A stretch of DNA of 64,000 bases from Flavobacterium sp. LHD-85 (GCF_030929595.1 NZ_JAVFVR010000001.1:62001-126000), one strand, 5' to 3'; positions 17,862 to 26,913 are shown, numbered from the stretch's first letter. Notes: generated by a model from the sequence alone, not told the origin. Numbers and translations: made by a program.

Positions 17862-18521
17862 TTTATAATTTTTGAATTAGTAAGTCGCAAACATCTTAAT
17901 ATTTTCTTAAAACAACAATGCGATTTACTAACACTGCTTAACTATTTTTTAATATTTCTTTAACATATGTTTATTTTTAAATATTTAATTGGCAGAAAAT
18001 TAGCACTATATATAATTTTATACATAAAATACTGCAATTTTGTTAATACAAATATTAACATTTAATTAACGTTTAAAGGAAGAATTACCTCAAAAAAAAG
18101 AAGAAAATTCAAAAAAAAAGACAAGTAATATCTTATAAAAAAACATAAGAAATAAAACATTTTCAACTGAGAATGTTTTATTCTGTCTTTTTTTCAATTT
18201 ATACTTCTCTACTTTAACATAAGAAATTGTAAATCAATTCTTCCAAGTTTAAAAAACGTTAAATTCTTGCCTCAAATGTTCCGCTTTTTCAAAATTCATA
18301 ATTAAATATTTTTCAAAAAAAATCATAAAAAACAGATGTTTCATATCGTTTTTACTGGGATTGCAGATTTAAACTCATTTTGAAAAATGACTAAATTTAT
18401 ATCCATTTGGAATTTTAAATATGACAATTCTAAAAGCGCAAATTCCTCTTTGCTTTCATTTAAATTCTGTTAATGTTTTTTAGAAAAAAAGCACCATATT
18501 TGCTTTTTAAAAATCTAAAAA
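17862..18521. other. AT-rich intergenic region between susC and rnhB
   Basis: About 660 bases with no open frame of note. It holds the 5' leader of susC, in which I found no TAnnTTTG element on the minus strand, a strong hairpin at 18151-18182, a smaller one (CTTAT...ATAAG) at 18132-18149, and a degenerate CATATTTG before rnhB at about 18495-18502. Confidence 0.6.
18151..18195 (+). terminator. Orphan terminator-like hairpin
   Basis: AATAAAACATTTTCA pairs with TGAGAATGTTTTATT (one G-U pair), followed on the plus strand by TCTGTCTTTTTTT. No plus-strand gene precedes it, so it may end a transcript running out of the susC promoter region or an unrecognised small RNA. Confidence 0.5.
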
Positions 18522-19184
18522 ATGCTCGAAAAAAATTTCTCAGGATTTGTTTTAGAAACTGGAACTGATGAAGCCGGCAGAGGATGTCTTGCTGGACCAG
18601 TTACCGCCGCAGCTATAATATTACCCGAACATTTTGAGAATAAAATTCTGAATGACAGTAAACAATTATCTGAAAAAACAAGAGCGCTTTTAAGACCTAT
18701 TATAGAAAAAGAAGCTTTATGTTTTGCCGTTACGCATTTGTTCCCAGAAGAAATTGACGAAATAAACATTCTAAATGCTTCGATGAAAGGAATGCAGGAA
18801 TGTATTTTAAAACTAAAACATGTTCCAGAATTTGTTATTGTTGACGGAAACCGTTCTTTGAATGCTAAACTTGGACTTAAAAATACTTTCGGAAAACAGT
18901 TTACTAAAGATGAAATTGCGCTTTTAAAATCGATTCCGAACCAGAGCATTATAAAAGGTGATGGGAAATACCTAAGCATCGCTGCCGCATCTGTTCTTGC
19001 AAAAACATACCGTGACGACTATATGGACCAAATTCACGAAGAATTTCCAATGTACAACTGGAAACAAAACAAAGGATATCCAACTAAAGAGCATCGAGAA
19101 GCCATAAAAGAATTCGGAACTACAAAATATCATAGAATGAGTTTTAGGCTTTTGCCTGAGCAATTAGAACTCGATTTATTTTAA
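18522..19184 (+). CDS. rnhB: Ribonuclease HII
   Basis: RNase HII cuts RNA-DNA hybrids and single ribonucleotides in DNA. The 220-residue protein has the acidic active site: Asp16-Glu17 (GTDEAGRG), Asp108 (IVDGNRS) and the last Asp in the KTYRDDYMD helix, and the [15 protein letters not shown] signature. It ends with QLELDLF (214-220), which fits the sliding-clamp binding consensus QxxLx[LI]F. A terminator follows 6 bases after the stop. Confidence 0.95.
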   Translation: MLEKNFSGFVLETGTDEAGRGCLAGPVTAAAIILPEHFENKILNDSKQLSEKTRALLRPIIEKEALCFAVTHLFPEEIDEINILNASMKGMQECILKLKHVPEFVIVDGNRSLNAKLGLKNTFGKQFTKDEIALLKSIPNQSIIKGDGKYLSIAAASVLAKTYRDDYMDQIHEEFPMYNWKQNKGYPTKEHREAIKEFGTTKYHRMSFRLLPEQLELDLF

Positions 19185-19187
19185 TAA

Positions 19188-19220
19188 AAAAAACGACCTA
19201 ACAATAGGTCGTTTTTTTTT
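19188..19220. terminator. Bidirectional terminator
   Basis: AAACGACCTA and TAGGTCGTTT pair around ACAA (19191-19214), followed by a T tract on the plus strand and preceded by an A tract. It serves rnhB and the convergent SnoaL-like gene. Confidence 0.9.
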
Positions 19221-19229
19221 TACTGCTTT

Positions 19230-20081
19230 TTACTTTTTACTTTTTAAAAACTCAGCAAATGTTTTTGTGTCATAATAAAAAGGTCGAACAGAGGTAATTT
19301 TCCCATCTTTCAAATCGAAATGTTCTGAAATTGGAACGGACATCGTTTTACCAGATTTTTTAGATTTACAACTTATTGTAAAATAAATGATTACTTCACT
19401 TTTAGAAGCATCACTAAAATAAGTCGGTTCTTTTTCTATTTGAAGATCAAAAAATTCAGTTGATTTTGTAAACATTTTTGTCCATTCGCTAAAACCTGTA
19501 TAAGTTCCTCCGTAAGGTAAACCAATAGCCTGATTGTAAACGGCTCCATCTGCAACTACAGTAGCCAACGTATCAAAATCTCTTGTTTTAAAAAGGCTTT
19601 CGTAGTATTTTGCCACAACTTTTAAATTGTCAGCTTCTACATTTTTCAAAATATCAGCTTCAGACAAAGTCGCTCCTTTATCCCAGAAACTAATAATTTT
19701 ACTAACCTGACCTTTACCGTTTAAACGGGCAAAATCACGTCCTGCCATTATAAGATTATTTTTAGAATCAAGAATTTTCCATTCCCACGTTACGTAATTG
19801 TCTTTTACAATTTTAGGCCCCGATGTTAATATTGCATCTGGATTTTTCTTGTAAAATTCGTTAATAACAGTATTGAATGCCGCAATTCCTTTTATTGAAG
19901 CCGAAGGATCTTCAAAAGTACTATCTTCCAACCAAATAGATTTAATCATCTTTAATCTGGTATCGCTATTTTTTTCCTGCCACACCTTTTCATAAACTGC
20001 AACTGGATATAATTTATCTTTCTTTTGTGCAAAAAGACCATTAAGCGCAAAAAGAAAACAGAATAAGTAGATTTTTCTCAT
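19230..20081 (-). CDS. Exported protein with two SnoaL/NTF2-like domains
   Basis: The 283-residue protein has a signal peptide (MRKIYLFCFLFALNGLFAQ) and two tandem domains of the NTF2/SnoaL cone fold, about 28-140 (VYEKVWQEKNSDTRLKMIKSI...) and 150-280 (VVAKYYESLFKTRDFDTLATV...). Such domains bind small hydrophobic ligands or act as isomerases, and the role here is unknown. I use the ATG at 20081; an in-frame TTG two codons upstream has no support. It has its own consensus promoter. Confidence 0.75.
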   Translation of the reverse strand: MRKIYLFCFLFALNGLFAQKKDKLYPVAVYEKVWQEKNSDTRLKMIKSIWLEDSTFEDPSASIKGIAAFNTVINEFYKKNPDAILTSGPKIVKDNYVTWEWKILDSKNNLIMAGRDFARLNGKGQVSKIISFWDKGATLSEADILKNVEADNLKVVAKYYESLFKTRDFDTLATVVADGAVYNQAIGLPYGGTYTGFSEWTKMFTKSTEFFDLQIEKEPTYFSDASKSEVIIYFTISCKSKKSGKTMSVPISEHFDLKDGKITSVRPFYYDTKTFAEFLKSKK

Positions 20082-20126
20082 AAGCAATCAAGAATAAAAT
20101 GAAATTTAAATTTAATAGTATAAAAC

Positions 20127-20159
20127 CAAATTTAGCATAAATAGCTAAGAGAATTACAA
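20127..20159 (-). promoter_or_regulatory. Promoter of the SnoaL-like gene
   Basis: On the minus strand TTG (20157-20159), 22 bases and TAAATTTG (20127-20134), with transcription predicted to begin near 20120. Confidence 0.7.
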
Positions 20160-20353
20160 GAAGTCTAGAATTTGCCATCCCTTCAAAATCTTAACTTTTG
20201 CAGAATGGCTTTTCAGTTTTTCATCCATAAATTTAAGAAAAAAACGCTTTCTATTAAAAAAATTACATTGCTATTTTACACTCTAAAAATAGTGCAACTA
20301 TGCATTTACTCCTAAAAAAAAACAGAATCTGCATTAAACCAGCGATGCTATAT

Positions 20354-21094
20354 CTAGAGACTATTTATTTTCTGAAACGCAAATCGAGGTGCTACTCTAA
20401 AAAGAAAATAAAGCATTTTTACTTTTGCTATTCTTATTTCTACTTGATTTTGGGATATTCTTTCAAGCATTTCTGAAACTGCTTTTTGAGGAGAAATTGC
20501 AATCTTAGGAGGATTACCTTTGTGCCAAGGAGTATCTACTACGGGAAACAATACTTCAATAATTCTAACTTTTTTTTCCTGTTTTAACTGCTCCCTTAAA
20601 ACTTGAGTAAAAGAGTGCAGACCTACTTTTGCAGCATTATAAAAAGGGTAAATTACTCTTGGAACATAAACCAATCCTGTTGTAATGTTTATAATTTTAG
20701 GATTTTGATTTTGGATTAAAATCGGATACAAAAGCTTGATTAAACGAATTGGCGCATTTAGATTGACCGAGAACTCATCATTCATTTTTTCTAACGAAAA
20801 TTGGTCTTCTACAAAGTAAGTTTTATTTACAATTGCAGCATTGTTAATTAAAACATTCATCTTAGGATAATTAATTCGAAGCCATTCTGCAAAATCCTCG
20901 CATTCCAATTCCCGAGCAATATCACACTTGTAAATGACTAAACCGGGCAATCGCTTTTTGGCATCTTCAAGCTTTTCCAAAGAACGCGAACAAGTTATCA
21001 CGTTGTTGCCCCTTTCTATAAACTGTTGGCACATTTCAAATCCTAAACCTGAGCTTCCTCCAGTAATAACAATAGTACTATTTGAGATTTCCAT
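20354..21094 (-). CDS. SDR-family oxidoreductase (DltE-like)
   Basis: A 246-residue short-chain dehydrogenase with the Rossmann motif TGGSSGLGFEM (about 10-20), NNAA (NVLINNAAIV) and the catalytic YxxxK (FYNAAKVG). The usual catalytic Ser position reads INITTGLVY, that is Thr. The motif order resembles DltE-like enzymes, whose substrate is unclear. The ATG at 21094 gives MEISNSTIVITGG, the usual SDR start; an upstream TTG at 21121 would add an atypical tail. It follows the Crp-type regulator gene by 64 bases and may be its target or operon partner. Confidence 0.82.
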   Translation of the reverse strand: MEISNSTIVITGGSSGLGFEMCQQFIERGNNVITCSRSLEKLEDAKKRLPGLVIYKCDIARELECEDFAEWLRINYPKMNVLINNAAIVNKTYFVEDQFSLEKMNDEFSVNLNAPIRLIKLLYPILIQNQNPKIINITTGLVYVPRVIYPFYNAAKVGLHSFTQVLREQLKQEKKVRIIEVLFPVVDTPWHKGNPPKIAISPQKAVSEMLERISQNQVEIRIAKVKMLYFLFRVAPRFAFQKINSL

Positions 21095-21158
21095 AATTAC
21101 ATTTTTAAAATTAGAAATCAAAAATAGTTCTCCTATTACACACTTACATTGACCTATG

Positions 21159-21734
21159 TTAAGTCTTAATTTTTCTTTTGAGTCTACTGAAAGATTCTGG
21201 TTGAATACCCAAATAAGAAGCTATAATTTGTTGTGAAACCCTATTTTCTATATCGGGAAATTCTGCAGCAAAAATTTCATATCGTTTTTCAGCATCTAAA
21301 AGGAGTAGTTCTCTCTCTCGTTTTTCTTTTATCGCAAATGCTTTTTCAAGGATCTCAATAAGAAAAACACTCCAAAAAAGATTTTTTTCTTTTATCTCGA
21401 TCCAGCTTGAATAATCAATCTCCAAGATTTCAGAATCTTCTAAAGCTTCTATCGAAAAAGAGGAAGGAGTATTATAAATCATAGCCGAATAAGAACTTAT
21501 AAAATTCCCTTCGGCTATAATATTTTTAGTGAATTCGTTTCCGTTTTCATGGGTATAAACATATCGAAACAAACCTTTTAGTACAAAAGCCATTTTACGA
21601 GGCACTTGACCTTCACTAATAAAGCAGTCTGCCCTAACTATCTTGCCATATTGTGCAATATTCAATAACTCTTGTAATTCTTTTTCTGGAAGAGCTAAAT
21701 GCTTCAAAAATGATTTTCTGTCTTCATTTTCCAT
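21159..21734 (-). CDS. Crp/Fnr-family transcriptional regulator
   Basis: The 191-residue protein has a cyclic-nucleotide-binding-like beta barrel (about 20-110: GKIVRADCFISEGQVPRKMAFVLKGLFRYV) and a C-terminal helix-turn-helix (about 150-190: RVSQQIIASYLGIQPESFSRLKRK). It lacks the cAMP-contacting RE/RTS residues of true CRP and the N-terminal cysteines of FNR, so its signal is unknown. It lies 21 bases after lipB and before the SDR gene. Confidence 0.85.
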   Translation of the reverse strand: MENEDRKSFLKHLALPEKELQELLNIAQYGKIVRADCFISEGQVPRKMAFVLKGLFRYVYTHENGNEFTKNIIAEGNFISSYSAMIYNTPSSFSIEALEDSEILEIDYSSWIEIKEKNLFWSVFLIEILEKAFAIKEKRERELLLLDAEKRYEIFAAEFPDIENRVSQQIIASYLGIQPESFSRLKRKIKT

Positions 21735-21755
21735 ACTTGAATTATTTTGGTACTT

Positions 21756-22454
21756 TTAAGCAAATTCAGCTTCGAAGAGCTCAGTTAAATGTTTGATGAT
21801 TTTAGATTTTACTTCTTCTTCATCTACTTTCTCCACGCCAAGTTCTACATTTAAAGATGTAACACCTTTTCCGCGAATACCGCACGGAATTATATTGTCA
21901 AAATATCCTAAATCGACATTTGCGTTTAAAGCAAATCCATGCATGGTCACCCATCTTGAAGCGCGAACGCCCATTGCACATATCTTACGAGCAAAAGGAG
22001 TTCCAGCACCAAGCCAAACGCCAGTTTCTCCTTCACTTCTGCCCGATTCTAAACCATATTCTGCCAAAGTCAAAATAATTGACTCTTCTAGCAAGCGAAG
22101 ATATTTATGAATATCAGTAAAGAAATTTTCTAAATCTAAAATCGGATAGCCTACAATCTGTCCTGGTCCATGATACGTAATATCACCACCACGGTTGATT
22201 TTATAAAAAGTCGCTCCCTTAGATTCAAGTTGCTTTTCGTTTAATAATAAGTTCTTCAGATCGCCACTTTTCCCTAAAGTATAAACATGCGGATGCTCTA
22301 CAAACAATAAATAATTTGGTGTTGGCAGATCAAGTTCTTCTCTTCTGTTCTTGATTTTTAAATCGACTATATCTTTAAAAAGCTCTTCCTGATATTCCCA
22401 AGTCGATTTATAGTCTTTCTTACCTAGATCCTGAAGTTGGATTTTTTTGTTCAT
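21756..22454 (-). CDS. lipB: Octanoyl-[acyl-carrier-protein]:protein octanoyltransferase LipB
   Basis: LipB moves octanoate from ACP to the lipoyl domains of dehydrogenase complexes, the first step of de novo lipoylation. In this 232-residue protein the catalytic dyad is readable as Lys157 (ARKICAMGVR) and Cys191 (IIPCGIRGKGVTSL), with the conserved RGGDITYHGPGQ (about 88-99). The gene follows the first lipoprotein paralogue with only five bases between. Confidence 0.95.
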   Translation of the reverse strand: MNKKIQLQDLGKKDYKSTWEYQEELFKDIVDLKIKNRREELDLPTPNYLLFVEHPHVYTLGKSGDLKNLLLNEKQLESKGATFYKINRGGDITYHGPGQIVGYPILDLENFFTDIHKYLRLLEESIILTLAEYGLESGRSEGETGVWLGAGTPFARKICAMGVRASRWVTMHGFALNANVDLGYFDNIIPCGIRGKGVTSLNVELGVEKVDEEEVKSKIIKHLTELFEAEFA

Positions 22455-22459
22455 TTTAA

Positions 22460-23203
22460 TTATTTTTCAAACTCAACATCAAAGTTAAGCTTGTCGGGAT
22501 TCTCCATATAATCCGTAAAAGAGTATTGAATTGTAATTGATTTTCGGTCGTCGCTAAACAACGCGCTTGGATTAGAGACTTTCTTAATTTTTTTTGGAAA
22601 ATGATAATTTACAACATAACTAGACGAAGCAAACATCATTTTAGTCATATCCGCAGATGTATCTTTTGCCTTGGCCGCCAATTTTTGCTGGTCGATTACT
22701 GCTTTTCTTGTAAATTTCTTTCCGTCATAAGTATAACTTAGCTTACTGCCATTATCTCCAAAACCGCTTCCCATAGGATTTGCGCCTCCTTCTAATTTTT
22801 GAAGTGTGCCTAATGTTTGTAAAATATCTTGAAGTTCATTTACATTTTTAAAATCAGTTGCCATTATCATCTGAAATTGTTTTTTCTCCGAACTCATTTT
22901 TGTTGACACAACGAAGTTCTCCAACTTTTTAAGCTCTTGCTGTGTTTCTGGTGATAGTTTCGCGATACTGTCTTTTTTTTCTTCAAATAGCTGTTTGAAA
23001 GTAAAAGTAGTATCAATATCTTTTTTAGCATCTCCCATTTGACCTGCAATCTGATCGCCTGCCATTTCCATTAAAGAAGAACCGTCCATATCTACAGAGA
23101 ATTTCCCGGTTCCGTTATCGTTTATATAAATATTTTCAGTGAAAGTACAGCTCGTTAATGTCGCTATTAAAAAGGAAAAACTCAGTAATTTATATAATTT
23201 CAT
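22460..23203 (-). CDS. Lipoprotein, paralogue 1 of a tandem trio
   Basis: A 247-residue predicted lipoprotein (signal to LIATLTSC). After the Cys it has TENIYINDNGTGKFSVDMD, a middle block DTTFTFKQLFEEKKDSIAKLSPETQQELKKLENF and a C-terminal block YHFPKKIKKVSNPSALFSDDRKS. The same three blocks recur in the two genes upstream, so all three descend from tandem duplication. I recognise no known function; the NxGxG turn followed by beta strands suggests a beta-rich periplasmic or outer-membrane protein. Confidence 0.75.
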   Translation of the reverse strand: MKLYKLLSFSFLIATLTSCTFTENIYINDNGTGKFSVDMDGSSLMEMAGDQIAGQMGDAKKDIDTTFTFKQLFEEKKDSIAKLSPETQQELKKLENFVVSTKMSSEKKQFQMIMATDFKNVNELQDILQTLGTLQKLEGGANPMGSGFGDNGSKLSYTYDGKKFTRKAVIDQQKLAAKAKDTSADMTKMMFASSSYVVNYHFPKKIKKVSNPSALFSDDRKSITIQYSFTDYMENPDKLNFDVEFEK

Positions 23204-23269
23204 TGCAGTATATTTTTATCAAAGATACAAAGACTATTTTTAAAAATGCATTTTATTGAAAACCTTCAA

Positions 23270-24073
23270 TTATTGCTCAAACTCTACTTTGAAACCAAAA
23301 TCTACATTACTTTCCTGCATGTTATCTAAAGGAACTTCTAAAGTAAAACCTTTTCTATCTTCTGTTATTACTGCTTTTTTAAGTGAAATGGTTTTGATTT
23401 TTTTAGGAAAATGATATTCGGCTATATACTTACATTCCTTTAGCATTTCTTCCATTTTTTTAGAGAATGGATCATCGCTCTTTTCCTTCTTAGCTTCTTT
23501 TTTCTTTTTAGCTTTTTTATCGTCCTTAGAAGGTGTTACCGACTTAATAAAAACCTTGCCATCATAAAAAATAGTCGTCGTTGACTTTTCTTCTGGTTTT
23601 GGTGCAGCACTCAATGCTCCTAATCTTTTTTTGTCTGTAGCAGCCAGTGCTTCCAAACTTTCGGCAGGTGTCGCAATGGTTTTAAAATCTGTTCCGCTAG
23701 GAAAATCAATTGCCATACTATATTCAAATTGCTTTTTTTCGTCATTTACCTTTATGCTCACTTTAAAATTCTCAAGAATTTCAAGTTTTTCTTTTTCTTT
23801 CTCAAGCATCTCTAGTTTTTCTTTATCCCCATTTGGCAGTTTAGAAATACTGTCTTTTATTTTTGCTAGAACATCTTTGAAAGTAAAAGTAGTATCCACG
23901 ACTTTATTGACTTTAGTCGAATCTGATTTTTTCATCCCCATTTTATACATCGGTGACATGTCAAAGCCGTAAGAGAAAGTTCCAGATCCATCTTCGTTCA
24001 TGACCATTTTTTCCTTAAGCGTGCAGCTTGTAATACAAAATACAATAAAAAAGCAAAGTAAAATTCTTTTCAT
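23270..24073 (-). CDS. Lipoprotein, paralogue 2 of a tandem trio
   Basis: The 267-residue protein has a lipoprotein signal (VFCITSC), then EKMVMNEDGSGTFSYGFDM, DTTFTFKDVLAKIKDSISK and YHFPKKIKTISLKKAVITEDRKG, matching the blocks of its neighbours. It differs by a lysine/glutamate-rich insert near the middle (about 180-200, DDKKAKKKKEAKKEKSDD). Its function is unknown. The genes are 66 and 58 bases apart and co-directional, so one transcript is likely. Confidence 0.75.
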   Translation of the reverse strand: MKRILLCFFIVFCITSCTLKEKMVMNEDGSGTFSYGFDMSPMYKMGMKKSDSTKVNKVVDTTFTFKDVLAKIKDSISKLPNGDKEKLEMLEKEKEKLEILENFKVSIKVNDEKKQFEYSMAIDFPSGTDFKTIATPAESLEALAATDKKRLGALSAAPKPEEKSTTTIFYDGKVFIKSVTPSKDDKKAKKKKEAKKEKSDDPFSKKMEEMLKECKYIAEYHFPKKIKTISLKKAVITEDRKGFTLEVPLDNMQESNVDFGFKVEFEQ

Positions 24074-24131
24074 AATTGAGGTTTAAGTTATTCAAGCGAA
24101 GATACTTTCTTTTAAGAATTATTTGAGGTTT

Positions 24132-24857
24132 TTATTCTAAAACTACTTCTAGATTTGTCACTTCAGGATCTCGTAAAAAATCTGAAATAAGAAACTCTAA
24201 GATTAAAGATTTTTTATCAGAATTGATTATTGCTTTTAGATTTGAAACGTATTTTATATTTTTTGGAAAATGATACTTTAAAGTATAAGTTTGAACCAAA
24301 TTTGAAGCGCCATATTTAGCAACAAACTGTTCTGATTCTCTTTTTGCTTTTTCTAATTCAGCTTTATTTATAATTGAAACGGAACGCTTAAAAATTTTGC
24401 CATCAAAAGCATATTCAATTCTGAAATAGTGATTTTCTGCCTCCAATGCATAATTATGCTGAATATCTGATGCATAATCTTCGGTTTTAAATAAATCTGG
24501 AATTTCTGAAACTTTATTAAACTGAAGCGAAAAAATACTTCGAAATTCTTTTTCGTAAGAACTTCTTTTTATATGAGCTTTTACATTGGCATATTTTTGA
24601 AATAACTGTTGTTCTTCAGGTTTATATTTTACAAAGTTCGCCTTGTATTTAGTTATATAATCTTGAAAAATATAAGTAGTATCTTGAAAGATATTCTCTT
24701 TAGAATATTCTTCTCCTGCCAATTGCATATAACTGTTTTCTTCTCTAAGTTGTTCGACTATTACATCGCCGCTTCCGTCTGGATTGATTGTAATCGTTTC
24801 GGTAATTTGACAGCTTGCAAATAAAAATAGAATTAATAAACTTGATAAATATTTCAT
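24132..24857 (-). CDS. Lipoprotein, paralogue 3 of a tandem trio
   Basis: A 241-residue protein with a lipoprotein signal (LILFLFASC), ITETITINPDGSGDVIVEQ, DTTYIFQDYITKYKANFVKY and YHFPKNIKYVSNLKAIINSDKKS. It is the most diverged member of the trio and the first gene of the run that leads into lipB. No promoter of TAnnTTTG form was found upstream. Function unknown. Confidence 0.72.
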   Translation of the reverse strand: MKYLSSLLILFLFASCQITETITINPDGSGDVIVEQLREENSYMQLAGEEYSKENIFQDTTYIFQDYITKYKANFVKYKPEEQQLFQKYANVKAHIKRSSYEKEFRSIFSLQFNKVSEIPDLFKTEDYASDIQHNYALEAENHYFRIEYAFDGKIFKRSVSIINKAELEKAKRESEQFVAKYGASNLVQTYTLKYHFPKNIKYVSNLKAIINSDKKSLILEFLISDFLRDPEVTNLEVVLE

Positions 24858-24960
24858 TTTTTTGAGAAGATTCTGAAGTTAAGAGTTGCTAATATAGCGC
24901 GTTTTTTATTTAATTTCTTACAATATAAAGGTCTAATAAAAACAAAACAGCCTAATCTAG

Positions 24961-25027
24961 CCCCGATAGAAGCGGTATCCTTTTTCTTCCGCCATGGCGG
25001 AAGGAAAAGATACAAGCGGATAGCGGG
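24961..25027. repeat. Palindromic intergenic element
   Basis: An imperfect inverted repeat centred on CTTCCGCC-ATGG-CGGAAG, with outer parts CCCGATAGAAGCGGTATC and GATACAAGCGGATAGCGGG. G+C is far above the surrounding DNA. It lies between two divergent genes (lipoprotein and lysS). Similar elements recur in flavobacterial genomes as far as I recall, which I could not check here. Confidence 0.7.
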
Positions 25028-25106
25028 ACTAAAGTTGATTGAAACCCAATAAATTGCTGCTTCAAAAAATCTAAAAACTGCATTAAAAAATCTACATTCT
25101 TTTCTT

Positions 25107-25114
25107 TATCTTTG
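25107..25114 (+). promoter_or_regulatory. -7 element of the lysS promoter
   Basis: TATCTTTG matches TAnnTTTG and lies 24 bases before the ATG. There is no TTG at the expected upstream distance. Confidence 0.55.
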
Positions 25115-25138
25115 CACACTTAAAAAACAGAGCACAAA

Positions 25139-26842
25139 ATGGCATTATCAGAACAAGAAATCATCAGAAGAGAAAAACTTCAAAACTTACGCAATCTGGG
25201 AATCAATCCTTATCCAGCTAATCTTTTTCCTGTAAATCATACTTCGAAGCAGATAAAGGAAACTTTTGAGGAAGGTAAGAAGGTTATCGTTGCAGGACGT
25301 TTGATGAGTGTTCGTGATCAGGGTAAAGCTTGTTTTGCTGAGTTACAAGATAGCGAAGGGCGTATTCAATTGTACGTAAACCGCGATGTTTTATGCGAGG
25401 GTGACGACAAAACTTTATACAACCAAGTTTTCAAAAAATTAACCGATTTAGGTGATTTTATTGGTATCGAAGGTGAATTATTTACAACGCAAGTTGGTGC
25501 AAAATGTATTCGTGTAAGCGGTTTTAATTTCTTGAGTAAAACGTTGCGTCCGTTACCTTTACCAAAAGTGGACGAAGAAGGAAATGTACACGATGCTTTC
25601 AACGATGCTGAATTGCGTTACAGAATGCGTTATGTAGATTTGACTGTAAATCCGCAGGTTAAAGAAACTTTTATTAAACGTACAAAGTTATTTACTGCAA
25701 TGCGTGGTTATTTTAACGACGCTGGATATCTTGAAGTCGATACTCCTGTTTTACAGTCTATTCCTGGTGGAGCTTCGGCAAGACCATTTATTACACACCA
25801 CAACTCGCTTGATATTCCGCTTTACATGCGTATCGCGAATGAGTTATACTTAAAAAGATTAATTGTTGGTGGATTTGAAGGTGTTTATGAGTTTTCTAGA
25901 AACTTCCGTAACGAAGGTATGGACAGAACGCATAATCCTGAGTTTACTGCAATGGAAATATATGTAGCCTACAAAGACTACAACTGGATGATGGAGTTTG
26001 CTGAAGGTTTATTAGAGCATTGTGCGATTGCTGTAAATGGTACAAGCGAAGTTACTTTTGGTGAGCATAAAATCAACTTTAAAGCACCTTATGCACGTGT
26101 TACGATGACAGATTCTATCAAACACTTTACTGGTTTTGACATTTCTGGTAAAACAGAACAAGAATTGTTTGAAGCTGCAAGAGGAATGGGAATCGAGGTT
26201 GACGAAACAATGGGTAAAGGAAAATTGATTGATGAAATTTTTGGAGCAAAATGTGAAGGAAATTATATTCAGCCAACTTTCATTACAGATTATCCAAAAG
26301 AAATGTCACCGCTTTGTAAAGAGCACCGCGATAATCCAGATTTGACTGAACGTTTTGAATTAATGGTTTGCGGTAAAGAAATCGCTAATGCATATTCTGA
26401 ATTAAATGACCCAATTGACCAAAGAGAACGTTTTGAAGATCAAATGCGTTTGGCTGCAAAAGGTGATGATGAAGCAAATGGAATTATCGACGAAGATTTC
26501 TTAAGAGCTCTTGAGTACGGTATGCCTCCTACTTCTGGAATGGGAATTGGAATGGATCGTTTGATTATGTATTTGACTAATAATGCTTCTATCCAAGAAG
26601 TTTTATTGTTCCCGCAAATGCGTCCTGAGAAAAGACAAGCTCAGATCGAATTGACGGAAGAAGAAAAAGTAATCATTACTTTATTGAAAGGAAATGAAAA
26701 CAAAATGGATTTATCTCAGCTAAAAGTTGCTGCTAACTTAAGCGGTAAAAAATGGGATGCTTCTATGAAAAACTTGTCTAAACACGGTTTGACTAAAGTT
26801 GCCGTTGACGGAGAGTTTAAATTTGTGGAATTGGTGGGGTAA
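25139..26842 (+). CDS. lysS: Lysyl-tRNA synthetase, class II
   Basis: The enzyme charges tRNA-Lys. The 567-residue protein has an N-terminal OB-fold anticodon domain (about 40-145) and a class II catalytic core with motif 1 (VDTPVLQSIPGGASARPF), motif 2 (FEGVYEFSRNFRNEGMDRTHNPEFTAME split over 240-265) and motif 3 (GMGIGMDRLIMYLT). E. coli LysS is about 505 residues; here an extra C-terminal segment of about 65 residues (LTEEEKVIITLLKGNENKMD...) looks like a winged helix. Bacteroidota enzymes usually carry such an extension. A terminator follows. Confidence 0.97.
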   Translation: MALSEQEIIRREKLQNLRNLGINPYPANLFPVNHTSKQIKETFEEGKKVIVAGRLMSVRDQGKACFAELQDSEGRIQLYVNRDVLCEGDDKTLYNQVFKKLTDLGDFIGIEGELFTTQVGAKCIRVSGFNFLSKTLRPLPLPKVDEEGNVHDAFNDAELRYRMRYVDLTVNPQVKETFIKRTKLFTAMRGYFNDAGYLEVDTPVLQSIPGGASARPFITHHNSLDIPLYMRIANELYLKRLIVGGFEGVYEFSRNFRNEGMDRTHNPEFTAMEIYVAYKDYNWMMEFAEGLLEHCAIAVNGTSEVTFGEHKINFKAPYARVTMTDSIKHFTGFDISGKTEQELFEAARGMGIEVDETMGKGKLIDEIFGAKCEGNYIQPTFITDYPKEMSPLCKEHRDNPDLTERFELMVCGKEIANAYSELNDPIDQRERFEDQMRLAAKGDDEANGIIDEDFLRALEYGMPPTSGMGIGMDRLIMYLTNNASIQEVLLFPQMRPEKRQAQIELTEEEKVIITLLKGNENKMDLSQLKVAANLSGKKWDASMKNLSKHGLTKVAVDGEFKFVELVG

Positions 26843-26870
26843 ATTTTGTCTTATTTTATTATAAATACAG

Positions 26871-26904
26871 CCCGATAGGTTTATAACTTATCGGGTTTTT
26901 CGTT
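26871..26904 (+). terminator. Terminator after lysS
   Basis: CCCGATAGGTT and AACTTATCGGG pair as an 11-base-pair stem with one G-U pair, followed by TTTTTCGTTTT. Confidence 0.85.
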
Positions 26905-26913
26905 TTATTTACA

